Part shown: piece by piece, positions 32,387 to 42,066 of the stretch
Layout: every line of letters starts with the position of its first letter
Numbering within the stretch: position 1 is the first letter of the stretch
NCBI GenBank assembly: GCA_963817395.1
Contig: CAWFOC010000007.1
Span: 124,001 to 188,000, forward strand
Reading direction: 5' to 3'
DNA length: 64,000 nucleotides
DNA from: CAWGYQ01 sp963817395
GTDB taxonomy: Bacteria; Acidobacteriota; Vicinamibacteria; Vicinamibacterales; CAVPJW01
The notes under the pieces: model-generated
What the model saw: only the letters and a program-made list of their open reading frames with translations
Database searches by the model: none
Told to the model about the DNA's origin: nothing
Translations under genes and position numbers: made by a program

Positions 32387-33649
32387 GTGCCGCGCCGAGT
32401 TGCCCAATCCACAAGCCGTCGAAGATTCCTCCAGTTCCTTGCGGCAAGTCCGCTCCTGGCCGCGGGCGCCCGGTCTGCGCTGGCCCAGGAAATCCTGCTG
32501 CCCCGGCCCAAACTGCCGGATCCGGCCATGTGGGCGCCGTTCGATCCTGAGTTCCTCATCAAGGATCCGAAGGACGCGATCAACGTCTTCGATTTCGAGC
32601 CGGTGATGAGGCAGACCGTGCCGCCGGCTCACTTCGGCTACGTGGCGTCGGGCATCGACGATGAGCTGACGCTCAGAGCAAATCGAGAGGGGTTTCTGAA
32701 GTTTCAGCTGAGACCCCGCCGGCTCGTCGATGTCAGCAAAGTCGACATGAGCACCGAGATTCTGGGCGTCCGCTACGACACGCCGATCATCATCGCTCCG
32801 GTCGGCGGCCAGAAGGCCTTCCATCCTGACGGCGAGATCGCCGTCGCGAAAGCCGCGAAGGCTGGCAACCATTTGATGATTCTGTCCACGGTGACGACGA
32901 GCCCTGTCGAGGCGGTCATCGCCGCGCGTGGGGCACCCATCTGGTACCAGCTCTACGCCACCAACAGCTGGGAGGTGGCGAAGGCCTTTGTGAAGCGCGC
33001 GGAGAAGGCGGGCTGCACGGCCGTCGCCGTCACGGTTGACCGGCTGGGCGGGCGCAACCAGGAGACGTTGTTCCGGTTGCAGCGGACGGACGCGCGCGAC
33101 TGCACCGTGTGCCACGATCGCAGCAGCCTGAGCGCGAACATGAAGCGGCGGTCCATGTACGAAGGCGTGGACGTCACCGGGCTGACGCACACCCAGTCGT
33201 CGAACATGACGTGGGATTTTCTGAAGCGGCTCCGAGACACGACGCAGATGAAAATCGTCATCAAGGGCATCCTCGCGCACGAGGACGCAAAGATCGCCGC
33301 CGACTCCGGGATCGACGCCGTAATCGTCTCGAACCACGGGGCGCGCAGCGAAGACAGCGGGCGCTCGACGATCGACGCGCTGCCGGAGATTCTCGATGCG
33401 GTCGGCGGCCGGATGCCGATTCTGGTGGACAGCGGCTTCCGCCGGGGCACAGACATCGCCATGGCGCTGGCCATGGGCGCCAGGGCCGTCTGCATCGGCC
33501 GACCGTATGTGTGGGGCCTCGGCGCGTTCGGCCAGGCCGGCGTGGAGCGTGTGCTCGAGCTTCTGCGCATCGAGTTGTATGCGATCATGCAGCAGTTGGG
33601 CGCGCCCACGCTCAAGCATCTGACGCCCGCGATGGTCCGCAGGGCGTAA
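32387..33649 (+). CDS. Tat-exported FMN-dependent alpha-hydroxyacid oxidase/dehydrogenase
   Basis: 420 residues from a GTG with GGAGG 6 bp upstream. Signal: TSRRRFLQFLAASPLLAAGA. The body is the glycolate/lactate oxidase barrel: APVGGQKAFHPDGE, IWYQLYATNSWEVAKA, VIKGILAHEDAKIAADSGID, and SNHGARSEDSGRSTIDALPE with the catalytic His near 317. The usual SNHGGRQLD is altered to SNHGARSEDSG. A CXXCH haem c motif (CTVCH, 239-243) lies in the loop after VDRLGGRNQET. Export would expose it to haem attachment machinery. It probably oxidises a 2-hydroxyacid in the periplasm. Followed 3 bp later by a sulfite oxidase. Confidence 0.87.
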   Translation: MPRRVAQSTSRRRFLQFLAASPLLAAGARSALAQEILLPRPKLPDPAMWAPFDPEFLIKDPKDAINVFDFEPVMRQTVPPAHFGYVASGIDDELTLRANREGFLKFQLRPRRLVDVSKVDMSTEILGVRYDTPIIIAPVGGQKAFHPDGEIAVAKAAKAGNHLMILSTVTTSPVEAVIAARGAPIWYQLYATNSWEVAKAFVKRAEKAGCTAVAVTVDRLGGRNQETLFRLQRTDARDCTVCHDRSSLSANMKRRSMYEGVDVTGLTHTQSSNMTWDFLKRLRDTTQMKIVIKGILAHEDAKIAADSGIDAVIVSNHGARSEDSGRSTIDALPEILDAVGGRMPILVDSGFRRGTDIAMALAMGARAVCIGRPYVWGLGAFGQAGVERVLELLRIELYAIMQQLGAPTLKHLTPAMVRRA

Positions 33650-33652
33650 CAC

Positions 33653-34849
33653 GTGTCGGAACTATTCTCCGGATCGGATGACAGCCACATGATCACCGAA
33701 CATTCACGCCGCGACATCCTTCGCGGCGTTCTGGCCACAGCCGGCTTGAGCGTCCTCGGGATTCCCGACTGGATGCTGCCTGCTCTGGCACAGGGCGAAA
33801 CGCTCGCCCCGTTCGTCGATTTCCCCGAGAACTTTCCGACGATTATCGGCGCGGATCGCCGGATCATCGATGTCCGTCGCATCGACTCGTGGCTCACGCC
33901 ACCGGATCAGTTCTTCACGACGCAGCACTATGGCCATCCGGTGGTGGATTCGGCGACATTTCGTTTGAAGGTGACCGGGCTCGTCGACCGCCCGCAGTCG
34001 CTGTCGCTCGAGGACCTGCAGCGTATCGGCGCCACCGAGCTCGTCGCCGGGTTCGAGTGCTCGGGCAACCGCCGTCCCGTTCAGGGGTTGTGCAGCAACG
34101 GGCGCTGGACCGGCGTGCCGCTCCGTGCCGTGCTCGAACGATCCGGGCTCAATCCGTCCGCGCGCGAGATCATCTTCTTCGGCGCCGATCGTGGAGAAGA
34201 AGAGCTCGACTTTCGGGGGCAGAAGTACACCGTGCCGCAGCAGTACGGCCGCAGTCTGCAGCGCGACAAGGCGCTGTCACCCGAACCGTTTCTGGCCTGG
34301 GCGATGAACGGTGCGCCGCTCACCCTCCACCAGGGCTCGCCGCTCCGCCTGATTGTTCCCGGATGGTACGGCGTGGCGAACGTCAAGTGGCTCTCGCAGA
34401 TCCACGCCCAGGAGGATCCGTACGTCGGCAGGTACCAGGTCCGGTGGTACCGCACGCTCAGGGAGCAGACGATCGATGGCGAATCGAAATGGCTCGAGGC
34501 CGCTGTGACGCACATGCAGCTCAAGTCCTTCATCGCGCGTGTCACTCGCGACGGCAGCGCCCACAACGTGTTCGGCATCGTCTTGAACGACGGCACGCCA
34601 ATCAAATCCGTGGAAGTGCAGGTGGACGATGGACCGTGGCAGGCGGCCACCCTCGATTCGCGGAACACCAGGTTTTCGTGGAAGTGGTTTACCTATCGCT
34701 GGACTGGCGCAGCCGCCGGCGAGCACACACTTGTCTCGCGTGTCACGGATGCCAGTGGGAAGGTGCAGCCCACGGCAGAAGAATTGGAGATCAAGAAGAC
34801 GTTCCTCGAGGACAATGCACAGTTCCCGCGCAAGGTGATGATCGGCTAG
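33653..34849 (+). CDS. Tat-exported sulfite oxidase family molybdoenzyme
   Basis: 398 residues from GTG 33653; an internal ATG at 33689 (MITEHSRRDILRG) is an equally good start. The twin-arginine signal is SRRDILRGVLATAGLSVLG. The Moco domain has the ligand Cys near 136 in GFECSGNRRPVQGLC, with WTGVPLRAVLERSG after it and PLRLIVPGWYGVANVKWL later. A C-terminal dimerisation Ig-like domain ends the protein. It oxidises sulfite or a related substrate in the periplasm; the electron acceptor is not encoded next to it. Forms an operon with the FMN oxidase 3 bp upstream. Confidence 0.9.
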   Translation: MSELFSGSDDSHMITEHSRRDILRGVLATAGLSVLGIPDWMLPALAQGETLAPFVDFPENFPTIIGADRRIIDVRRIDSWLTPPDQFFTTQHYGHPVVDSATFRLKVTGLVDRPQSLSLEDLQRIGATELVAGFECSGNRRPVQGLCSNGRWTGVPLRAVLERSGLNPSAREIIFFGADRGEEELDFRGQKYTVPQQYGRSLQRDKALSPEPFLAWAMNGAPLTLHQGSPLRLIVPGWYGVANVKWLSQIHAQEDPYVGRYQVRWYRTLREQTIDGESKWLEAAVTHMQLKSFIARVTRDGSAHNVFGIVLNDGTPIKSVEVQVDDGPWQAATLDSRNTRFSWKWFTYRWTGAAAGEHTLVSRVTDASGKVQPTAEELEIKKTFLEDNAQFPRKVMIG

Positions 34850-34906
34850 GCCCCGCGCGCGTCGAGGCGCCTTGCGGCCACCAGGTTCTGCCTGCGGAGG
34901 GATGAA

Positions 34907-35869
34907 ATGAAGTGGCCTGACGCGCGCGCACCGCTTCTGCTTCTGCTGCTCTCGCTCGCCTTCTCACTTTCGACCAACATCCTCGCGCACCCTGTCTTTG
35001 TCGTCGCTCCACCACCGGGCTCGGGCAGCGAGGACCTCCTGCAGGGACGCGGGTCCGGCGTCGCGCCACGTGACGATGCGACGGATGAGGAGATCGGACA
35101 AGCGCTTACCGCAATCAACGCCGCACCTGGCTATCAAGCGCTCCTGGACGCGTTTCGGCAGCACGAGGACATCATTGCCAGCACACGTGTTGTCGCCCTG
35201 ACCGACGCGCGGCTTCAGAGCGCGGCGGATGCCAAGGAGCGGGTCATGTTGACCCTCGTGCGGCAGCTGTCGCTCGATTGTCGCGCCCAGGGAGCGAACG
35301 CCGCCGCCCAACGGCTCGGCGTGAGGATGATTGCCAGCGCTGCAATGAGGGCGGGCACACCGCAGCAATTCGCGGGTGTCCTGGAGCGCTTTTCCCCGCT
35401 GGCCCCTGAAATCAGCAGCACGCTGGTGCGAGAGGCTCTCGACACACCCGGCATTACCTGGCCGAAGGGCCTCCTTCCGCTCATGGAGCAGCTCGCGCGC
35501 GACTGGCCGGAACTGGGCGCCCTGGCCGCTGCCACGAAGATGGCTGAAGCGTCGAGCGGAACGGTCACTCCGCCGGAACCCGGCGGCGCGCCGGAGCTCA
35601 TCGGCCACTGGCGCAGCACGACGATCGTCTTCGGGAGTCCCCGCGACGAGCATGTGGTGCTCAGGCCCGACGGCACGGCCGAGAACTGGGTCGTCACGGC
35701 GGTGGATCGAACCGATGTGAAGGCCGGACGCTGGGCCGGTGACGGCGCGACGCTGAAGGTGAACTGGGAGGACGGCACCGAGTGGTCGCAGGCCTACACG
35801 TTCTTCGAGGGTCAGCTGGTGTTTCCGAACGTGCCGGACCGGCGGAGGTTCTGGGAGCGGATCGAGTAG
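34907..35869 (+). CDS. Hypothetical exported protein with C-terminal beta domain
   Basis: 320 residues. The ATG at 34907 has GGAGG 6 bp upstream and a clear signal peptide (PLLLLLLSLAFSLSTNILAH). The middle (60-210) is helical with Ala-rich stretches. The end (230-320) looks like a small lipocalin-like sheet (LIGHWRSTTIVFGSPRDEHV; FEGQLVFPNVPDRRRFWERI). No family recognised. It is 57 bp after the sulfite oxidase on the same strand and may share its transcript. Confidence 0.65.
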   Translation: MKWPDARAPLLLLLLSLAFSLSTNILAHPVFVVAPPPGSGSEDLLQGRGSGVAPRDDATDEEIGQALTAINAAPGYQALLDAFRQHEDIIASTRVVALTDARLQSAADAKERVMLTLVRQLSLDCRAQGANAAAQRLGVRMIASAAMRAGTPQQFAGVLERFSPLAPEISSTLVREALDTPGITWPKGLLPLMEQLARDWPELGALAAATKMAEASSGTVTPPEPGGAPELIGHWRSTTIVFGSPRDEHVVLRPDGTAENWVVTAVDRTDVKAGRWAGDGATLKVNWEDGTEWSQAYTFFEGQLVFPNVPDRRRFWERIE

Positions 35870-36095
35870 CCCCGAGGCGCCGATGATGCGCGACGCCCGG
35901 TGCGCCAGCAGCTCGACGCTATGAAGTCGTGTCCGGCACATGGCACTGTCGGCGACGTTCGTCTCGATCTAGTCGATGCCGCGGTCGTTTTCGGAGCTAC
36001 CAAGACGCACATCCTCGCACTATCATCGGTCGAATGATCGCCACGGTCGCCGGCCATTGCGAAGTCCTCGACAACGTCGGCAACGGAGGCATGAC

Positions 36096-36911
36096 ATGCT
36101 TCGTGACTTCGAGCTCGACCGAATCCGATGGAAGACCGACCTCATCAATTGGCTGGGCTGGCAGGCTGGCTATGCCAGCTATCTGGAAGTTGCAACGGCA
36201 ACGACAGGCTTTATGTTCGACCTGATCTCACGCGACGTGTTCACCACGGTCGATCGCATCATGTACTCCGTGCCGGCGGAATACGAAGACGGCCTGCCGA
36301 TCCTGCATCGGACCGAGGCAACCGACAGCACCGAGTGCTTCCGCGCGCTCGCGGGCCGGATGTTCGATCTGATCTTCGTGGACGGCTGGCATACCTACGA
36401 GAATGCCCGGCGCGATCTGGAGTTGGCGTTGGGCCGCCTCAACCCGCACGGGACGATCGTCGTCCACGACTGCCGGCCGCCCAACCAGGACGTGGCCACG
36501 CCGGGGTTCAAGGAGGGGTCGTGGCTGGGCGTCACCTACCTGGCGTTTCTGGATCTCGTGGCCGAGCGACCTGAGTTGGAGTACTGCGTCGTCGACCTGG
36601 ACACCGGCTGCGGCATTCTCCGGCGGGAAGGACGAGAGGCGAAGACGTCGTCCGCACCGGTCCGTCCCCGGGTGACTGGGCTCGACTATCGCGACTGGTC
36701 GGTCTATATGGCCAACCAGAAAGCGATTCTCAATCTCGTGTCGGTGGACCAGTTCCTGGCTGAGTACCGGGTTCGGCCCCTTGGTCTTGCCGCATGGTCC
36801 TACCATCGGCTGGCGCCGGCCCTCGAGCGAACCGAGCTGCTGGATCGAGTCGCTCGCATGGTCGGCCCGATCCGAAAGAGGATTCGGGCGCTCCGGCAGC
36901 CTTCCGCCTGA
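36096..36911 (+). CDS. Class I SAM-dependent methyltransferase-like protein
   Basis: 271 residues. The ATG at 36096 has GGAGG 6 bp upstream. The order of motifs resembles Methyltransf_24 proteins: SYLEVATATTG near 28 as a poor motif I lacking its central Gly, then FDLIFVDGWHTYENARRDLE (90-109), then GTIVVHDCRPP. The weak SAM loop makes catalysis uncertain. Such proteins are common next to glycan or sulfated-metabolite genes, but no such partner is adjacent here. About 225 bp upstream is noncoding. Confidence 0.65.
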   Translation: MLRDFELDRIRWKTDLINWLGWQAGYASYLEVATATTGFMFDLISRDVFTTVDRIMYSVPAEYEDGLPILHRTEATDSTECFRALAGRMFDLIFVDGWHTYENARRDLELALGRLNPHGTIVVHDCRPPNQDVATPGFKEGSWLGVTYLAFLDLVAERPELEYCVVDLDTGCGILRREGREAKTSSAPVRPRVTGLDYRDWSVYMANQKAILNLVSVDQFLAEYRVRPLGLAAWSYHRLAPALERTELLDRVARMVGPIRKRIRALRQPSA

Positions 36912-37006
36912 CCTCAGTGACTCGTCGCGCTGCCTTTCGCGATCAGCAATGGGGCGCGGACAAGTCCGACAGGGCACGGGATAGCAGACGGTACGTAGGC
37001 CGTCCA

Positions 37007-37127
37007 CCTCCTCCGAAACGGCGCGTTGATCCACGTTCAGTGGACCCGAGGAATCGGTGCTCCTACTGCCCCGGCTTGTCGGTCCGCTCGGTGTGGCCTT
37101 CGAGCTCGTGCGGGTAGAAGTCACGTC
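37007..37127 (-). pseudogene. Remnant of a penicillin acylase 3' end (repeat of 48227-48350)
   Basis: On the minus strand, allowing one missing base near 37,123, this segment reads LRDVYFYPHELEGHTERTDKPGQ and a stop. That is nearly the C-terminus of the penicillin acylase at 48279-50480 (YFYPNQLEGHTERTYKPGQ). Similarity continues past the stop into the noncoding flank at both places, over about 110-120 bp. No upstream acylase sequence remains here. It looks like the stump of a lost or moved paralogue. Confidence 0.65.
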
Positions 37128-37215
37128 ACGCAGCGGCGGGCGTCCAGAACCGCCGGTTGTGGGGCGTGGGCGGCACGGAGAGGCGCACGTCGGCTACTTC
37201 CGCGATGGCCGCGTG

Positions 37216-37578
37216 ATGGGACCGCTCGCCGAGGGGCTCGGGCTCACGACGAGTGGACGACTGGGCAACAGCGGGCCGTCGTGGCTGATCCGGCGTCTCG
37301 TGGATATCGTCGTGCCTGTGGCAACTGTGGTGCTGGTGGTGCTCGGCGCGGCGCTGACCGGCGCATTCTTCTGGCTGTTGATTCGCGCGACGGGCTGGCT
37401 GATGGTATTACCGGTGAGGCTGTTCTCCGCGGAGTGGGCCGCGGTGGTCGACTCGTGGTGGCGTACCGGCTACGGCTGGGCCATGCCCGTGTTGTGGCTC
37501 ACGTTCCTGACGAAGGACGGCTATCGGCGGGCGGCGGCCCGCCATGAGCAGAGGTGGCGACAGGGCGAGGGTCAGTAG
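37216..37578 (+). CDS. Hypothetical small membrane protein
   Basis: 120 residues from ATG 37216. Two hydrophobic segments (VVPVATVVLVVLGAALTGAF and TGWLMVLPVRLF) and a basic tail (AARHEQRWRQGEGQ). Not recognised. Longer in-frame starts would run into the acylase remnant, so a short form is preferred, though the frame stays open back to 37057. It overlaps the DUF481 stop by 7 bp. May not be a real gene. Confidence 0.4.
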   Translation: MGPLAEGLGLTTSGRLGNSGPSWLIRRLVDIVVPVATVVLVVLGAALTGAFFWLLIRATGWLMVLPVRLFSAEWAAVVDSWWRTGYGWAMPVLWLTFLTKDGYRRAAARHEQRWRQGEGQ

Positions 37579-38603
37579 GTCCAGCCAACCGATACGACCA
37601 CACCGACGTCATTGGTGTTCGCGTCCGGATTCGGAGGGCGATTGTCGTAGCTGTTGTACAGAGTCAGGGCGACGAACAAATCTTTCCAGATTTCGCGCTT
37701 CACGCCGGCGTCGAGCTGCACGCGCTGACGGCCCGTATCGCTCAGACTTGGGTAGTATTGCAGGTTGATGTCGAGGTTGGTCTTCGGGCGATCGTAGGTG
37801 TAATACGACCCCCCAAACAGGAAGAGCGCCTCGATGTTCTGCGTCGGTTCGACATCGACGCCCCGCTCGTCGTTGAAGGCCAGCCCGGCGCCGAGCACCA
37901 GTTGCGCGCGATTGCTGTTGACCAGACGTGGCCCGACGGCGGCACCGATCTGGGACCGGAGAGCGAGCCCGAGGCTTTCATTCGACTCGAACCGGCCCAC
38001 ACCAATATAGAACCAGCGCTGCCACGGATATTTCAGAAAGGACAGCTCCACCGACCCTCGACCTTCCGGATCCGGTTCGTCTTCTTCCTGGGTCAGGGTC
38101 AGCGATGCGGTCAGCCGCGTCCGGGAAGCGAGCTTGCGATAGACGGTGTCCGAGTTCAGATTGAACTGCGCAACCCCGCTGGATCGCGTATAGCTGAACC
38201 CGGCATCGATGGACCCATCGAGCTGTCGCCAGAAGTTCCTTTCGATCGGGGTGATCAACGTCACGTCCGACATCTGGAGCGGTACCTCCCCATCGGGCGT
38301 CACGACGGCGATCGATCGGTTCGCGGTCCGGCCAAGGCTGCCCAGATACCGGCTGCCGTCGGTCGTCAGCACTTCAACCCGTCGCGTGGCCACGAGGCTG
38401 GAGAGCTTGTCCCACTCCAGATACAGCGTGCCGGCGTCGTCGGTGGTGAACTCCAGTCTGCCGCGGTTGAGCCGAACGATTTCGCCGGTAATCCGATCCC
38501 CGTTGGCGAGTGTCACGACGTCGGTCTTGCCCTGAGCGTGAGTTGACACGCTCAGAAAGAGCGTCAGCGTGATGGCAAGCATCGCGCGTGAGAAGCCCCT
38601 CAT
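37572..38603 (-). CDS. DUF481 (YdiY-like) outer-membrane beta-barrel protein
   Basis: 343 residues from ATG 38603, chosen because a signal peptide follows (MRGFSRAMLAITLTLFLSVSTHAQG). An N-terminal small beta domain comes first (VVTLANGDRITGEIVRLNRG, then LEFTTDDAGTLYLEWDKLSSL). It is followed by a DUF481 barrel of alternating strands ending in GVVVSVGWTY with a terminal aromatic, as outer-membrane proteins require. Function unknown; E. coli YdiY is acid-induced. No operon partner. Confidence 0.85.
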   Translation of the reverse strand: MRGFSRAMLAITLTLFLSVSTHAQGKTDVVTLANGDRITGEIVRLNRGRLEFTTDDAGTLYLEWDKLSSLVATRRVEVLTTDGSRYLGSLGRTANRSIAVVTPDGEVPLQMSDVTLITPIERNFWRQLDGSIDAGFSYTRSSGVAQFNLNSDTVYRKLASRTRLTASLTLTQEEDEPDPEGRGSVELSFLKYPWQRWFYIGVGRFESNESLGLALRSQIGAAVGPRLVNSNRAQLVLGAGLAFNDERGVDVEPTQNIEALFLFGGSYYTYDRPKTNLDINLQYYPSLSDTGRQRVQLDAGVKREIWKDLFVALTLYNSYDNRPPNPDANTNDVGVVVSVGWTY

Positions 38604-38703
38604 ATGCGCGATCGACCGGAGCAGCGCGATGATGACGTGCCCGAGGCTCTGCCGTGCTATGACCATGGACGACGTGGCGGTCGTGTGCGATCGCGCGAAA
38701 TCG

Positions 38704-40877
38704 CTAGCCTCCCAGCTTCCACGAGAAGTTGTATCGGAACGAGAACTGGATCTTCTGGCCGTCGCTCTCGAACCCGTCCGAGAAGTTCTCGCGCTGGCCC
38801 CACTGGATACTCGACCCCACCATCACGTTCGGCGCCGGATAGTGGAGCAGGTTGCCCAGCGCATAGTGGCCCACCCGGAACGCATCGGCGGCCTGCGCCG
38901 CCGTGTTGTCGTTCTCCTGCCACGAGTAGCCGATCGTGCTGCTGAACTTGTCGCTCCACGTGTGGTCGAGAAACGCCACCACGCCGACCAAGGGAATGGG
39001 TTCGCCCAGCAGCGGGGTGACCAGGTTCCCGGGGTTCGTCACCACGCCGATGTCCACCGGCGAGTCGTTCATGTAGTTCTGAATGCCTTCGCCGACGACG
39101 AGCTGCAGCCGGATCACGTCCCCCCCGGTGGGCTTCAGGTTCGTACTCAGGTTGATGCCCCACCCCGTCGCGTCGCCCGAGAGCTCGAACGCGTCGGCGA
39201 GCGTGTCGTCCCACTTGATCTGGCGCACCATGCCGGCCGCCGGAGGTAGCCCCACCCTTTCGTCCACTTGTAGGAGCCCGACAGGTCCGGCAGCGGGAAG
39301 CGCCCCCGGATGCCGTCCAACTCGATCCGATCCGCGAAGACCCCCTGGTCGCCGCTCGCGCCGGGGCGCTCGAGCGCCACCGTCAGCGCATGCTCGCCCT
39401 GCAGCGGCATCCAGCGCACCTGGACGTTGCGGAAGAACACCATCCCGGTCGGACCCCAATACTCGAGCGAGTTCGGGAACACGTCCGGATCCATGAACGG
39501 ACTCCACGTCTGCCCCGCGCCGAACTGTCCCAGCTCCCCGTAGGCATGCCGCAGCCGGAACGTCGTCTGCCCCTCGTCCACGCCGGTGCCGAACAACTCG
39601 AACTCGAACGTGGTCTTCAAGTCGCCCACCGCCGTCGGCGTCGACGACCGCACGCCGAGCCGGCTCTGGCGCACGCCGGCAAACGTGTTGTCGTCGCGGC
39701 CGAACTCATCGGCGACCGACGGCAGCTTCGTCACCCGCATCGTGTCGAACCAGTTCGGGTCGATCTGCTTGAAGTCGTGCCCCATGTCGAGCATGGCAAA
39801 CCCATACACCTCGAAGGTCGATTTCGACGCGGCCGCCTGGGCCGCCTGCGCCGCATACGGGTTCCCCCCCAGCGCCGCCGAAATGTCGGCAATGGCCCGC
39901 TGCGCCCGCACGCTGTTGCCCGCCTCATCGAGCGGCGGCGACACCACCGCGATGCCGAACTTCCCGGGCGAGACGGCGAGAATGCCCCCGCCCACCCCGC
40001 TCTTCGCCGGCAGCCCCGTGTGATACAGCCACTTCCCCGAATCGTCATACAACCCGGCCGTCGACATCACCGCCAGCACGCTCGGGACGTTCGCCGCCGT
40101 CAGCACCGGCGCGTGAGTCACCGGATTGGTGCCCCCCGCCGCCAGCGTGGCCGCCATCGTCGCCAGATCCTGCGCGTTGACCCCGATCGAGCACTGCCGC
40201 GTGTAGAGATCCACCGCCTGCTGCCAGTCCGTCTTGATGTAGCCGTAGGCCAGCATCAACGCCCCGATCGCCTGGTTCCGCTGGTTGGTGTCGGACTCCG
40301 ACTTGTAGACGTCCTGCAGCACCGTCAGCGGCCGGCCCGCGGCCGCGTTGTGGAAGCCGATGATCTTCTGCCACACCGCATCCGCCGTCGTCCCCGTCAC
40401 CATGCTCGTCGCCGAAATGGCCCCCGGATTCACCAGCGGGTTCATCTCCGGCGCCCGTCCCGACCACCGTCCGCACGGCTTCCACCGCGATAATCGAGTT
40501 GAAGCGGCCCCCGTCGCATCCACGCCGATCCGGTTCTCGACCGACGCCGGCCCCTGCTCCTGGATCACCTGCGCCATCGTGAAGACCTTCGAGATCGACT
40601 GGATCGACACCTCCGTCTTCACGTCCCCCGCCGTGTAGACCGTCCCGTCGGTCGTCACCACCGCAATGCCAAACAGATCCGGATTGACCTTCGCCAGCGC
40701 CGGAATGTAGTCGGCGTTCTTGCCTTCCTTGAGCGTCCGGAACTTCGCATACGCCGCGTCCACCGCCTGCTGGATCTCGGCCGGCGCCTGCGCCCGCGCC
40801 AGCGTCGCCATCAACCCGAACGCCACCAGCCCCAGCAGCCCCACCCGGACCACGACACTCCACACACGTTCACCCAT
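38704..40877 (-). CDS. Glutaminase fused to a DcaP-like outer-membrane porin, frameshifted
   Basis: About 724 residues from ATG 40877 (AGGAGA site upstream). There is a signal peptide to ARAQ at 30, then a glutaminase A domain to about 340. Marks: serine-beta-lactamase-type SISK (Ser94, Lys97), NPLVNPGAISATSMV, DLYTRQCSIGVNAQDLATMA and GLPAKSGVGGGILAVSPGKF. After an Ala/Gln linker the chain becomes a DcaP-type trimeric porin (STFEVYGFAMLDMGHDFKQI; LRHAYGELGQFGAGQTWSPF; C-terminal QFSFRYNFSWKLGG). The porin has no signal of its own. Breaks: a compensating pair at about 40,450/40,520 (restores GGRFNSIIAVEAVRTVVG) and one missing base near 39,241. It would hydrolyse glutamine to glutamate at the outer membrane's periplasmic face. 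Confidence 0.85.
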
Positions 40878-40915
40878 CGCTCTCCTCCGAGTCTTGATGA
40901 CCGCGTATGACGGCG

Positions 40916-42027
40916 TCATCGCACATTCGCTTTTTCCCAGGCCCGGACCTTTCGCCGTCCTTCGTCGAAGATCCGCTCGTAGTTGCCCTTGCGCACCTTG
41001 AGGCTCGCTTCCGGCGTGAGCAGGCGCCAGACTGGCGCCCACATGTCGAAGACCGCGTAGTACGGCGACGGGCCGGCGGGCGCCACGGTGTCGGTCCCGA
41101 ACAGGAACCGATCCGGGTACTTGTTGAGCATGCCCGCCACACGTGCGATGGACTCCGGCGTGGCGACGGCGTACTTGGCGACCTCGTCCCACGAGATATC
41201 GAAGCTCACGTGCGCAAGCGCTGGATCCGTCAGCATGGCCTCGACAATCGCGACATGGGCTGGATTGCGCTCCGCGGCTTCAGCCGAGACACGCACGGGG
41301 TGCACGATGCGACCGAGCCCGACGTGTGCCCAGATGATCGTAGTCTTTGGATGGCGTTTGAGCAGGGCTTTCATCTGCGTCAGGTACACCGGTTCCGCGT
41401 CCTGCTTCGCGAACGGCATGTCGATGTCGTTGTGCAGAATCACGACAAGGCCGGCCTCGGCGGCAAAGTTGAGGACGCGATCGAGCGCCGGGTTGGTCAA
41501 ACTGGCGGTTTCGCCGGGAATCTTGGCGCTGACGAACTCCTTGTGGACGCTGAACTCGCCGATGCCGGTGAACACGCCGGGGAACGTCGAGAGCACGCGG
41601 CGGATGTGATCGACCCCATACATGTCGGCCGGATGGAACCCCGTGATCATCGGGTCGAAGCGCGCCTGCTGCTCGGGCGCCAGCCGACGGTACGCGCTCG
41701 CGATGTGCGCGTCCGTGAACGAGTAGTAGTACAGCGGCGCATCGCTCTGCAGGTAATACGTGGGTGCGAAATCCCCGGAGTTGGCGTACGACCAATGCTG
41801 CTGCAGCGGGATGCCGAACAGCGTCGACCGGGAGACGCGCGTGCCCATGATCTCCAGGAACTGGCGAACGTCGATGCCCTGCTGGATGTAGTTCGTCAGG
41901 TGGAAGTGCGAATCGTTGAAGTCGTTACCCGAGGCGCCTGCGGGCGCCGGCGTCTGACCGTCGCCGACGCCGACTGTCGCGAGGACAAGTGCGAGCACGA
42001 TGATGAGCCGTCGCGGAATGTTTCATG
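40916..42027 (-). CDS. Exported amidohydrolase-2 family protein, frameshift at the start
   Basis: Metal-dependent TIM-barrel hydrolase with NDSHFHLTNYIQQG (HxH), GFHPADMYGVDHIRR, IWAHVGLG and FLFGTDTVAPAGPSPYYAVF. In-frame translation can begin at GTG 41998. However, removing one A from the AAA run at 42022-42024 joins ATG 42027 as MNIPRRLIIVLALVLATV, a proper signal peptide, so the start is placed there. The family decarboxylates or hydrolyses aromatic acids and lactones. It lies 38 bp upstream of the glutaminase-porin gene and about 40 bp downstream of the DUF3011-porin, likely one unit. Confidence 0.8.
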
Positions 42028-42066
42028 TTCACGTCCTGCTCCAGACATCAAGGCGGCTCGTTGGCC

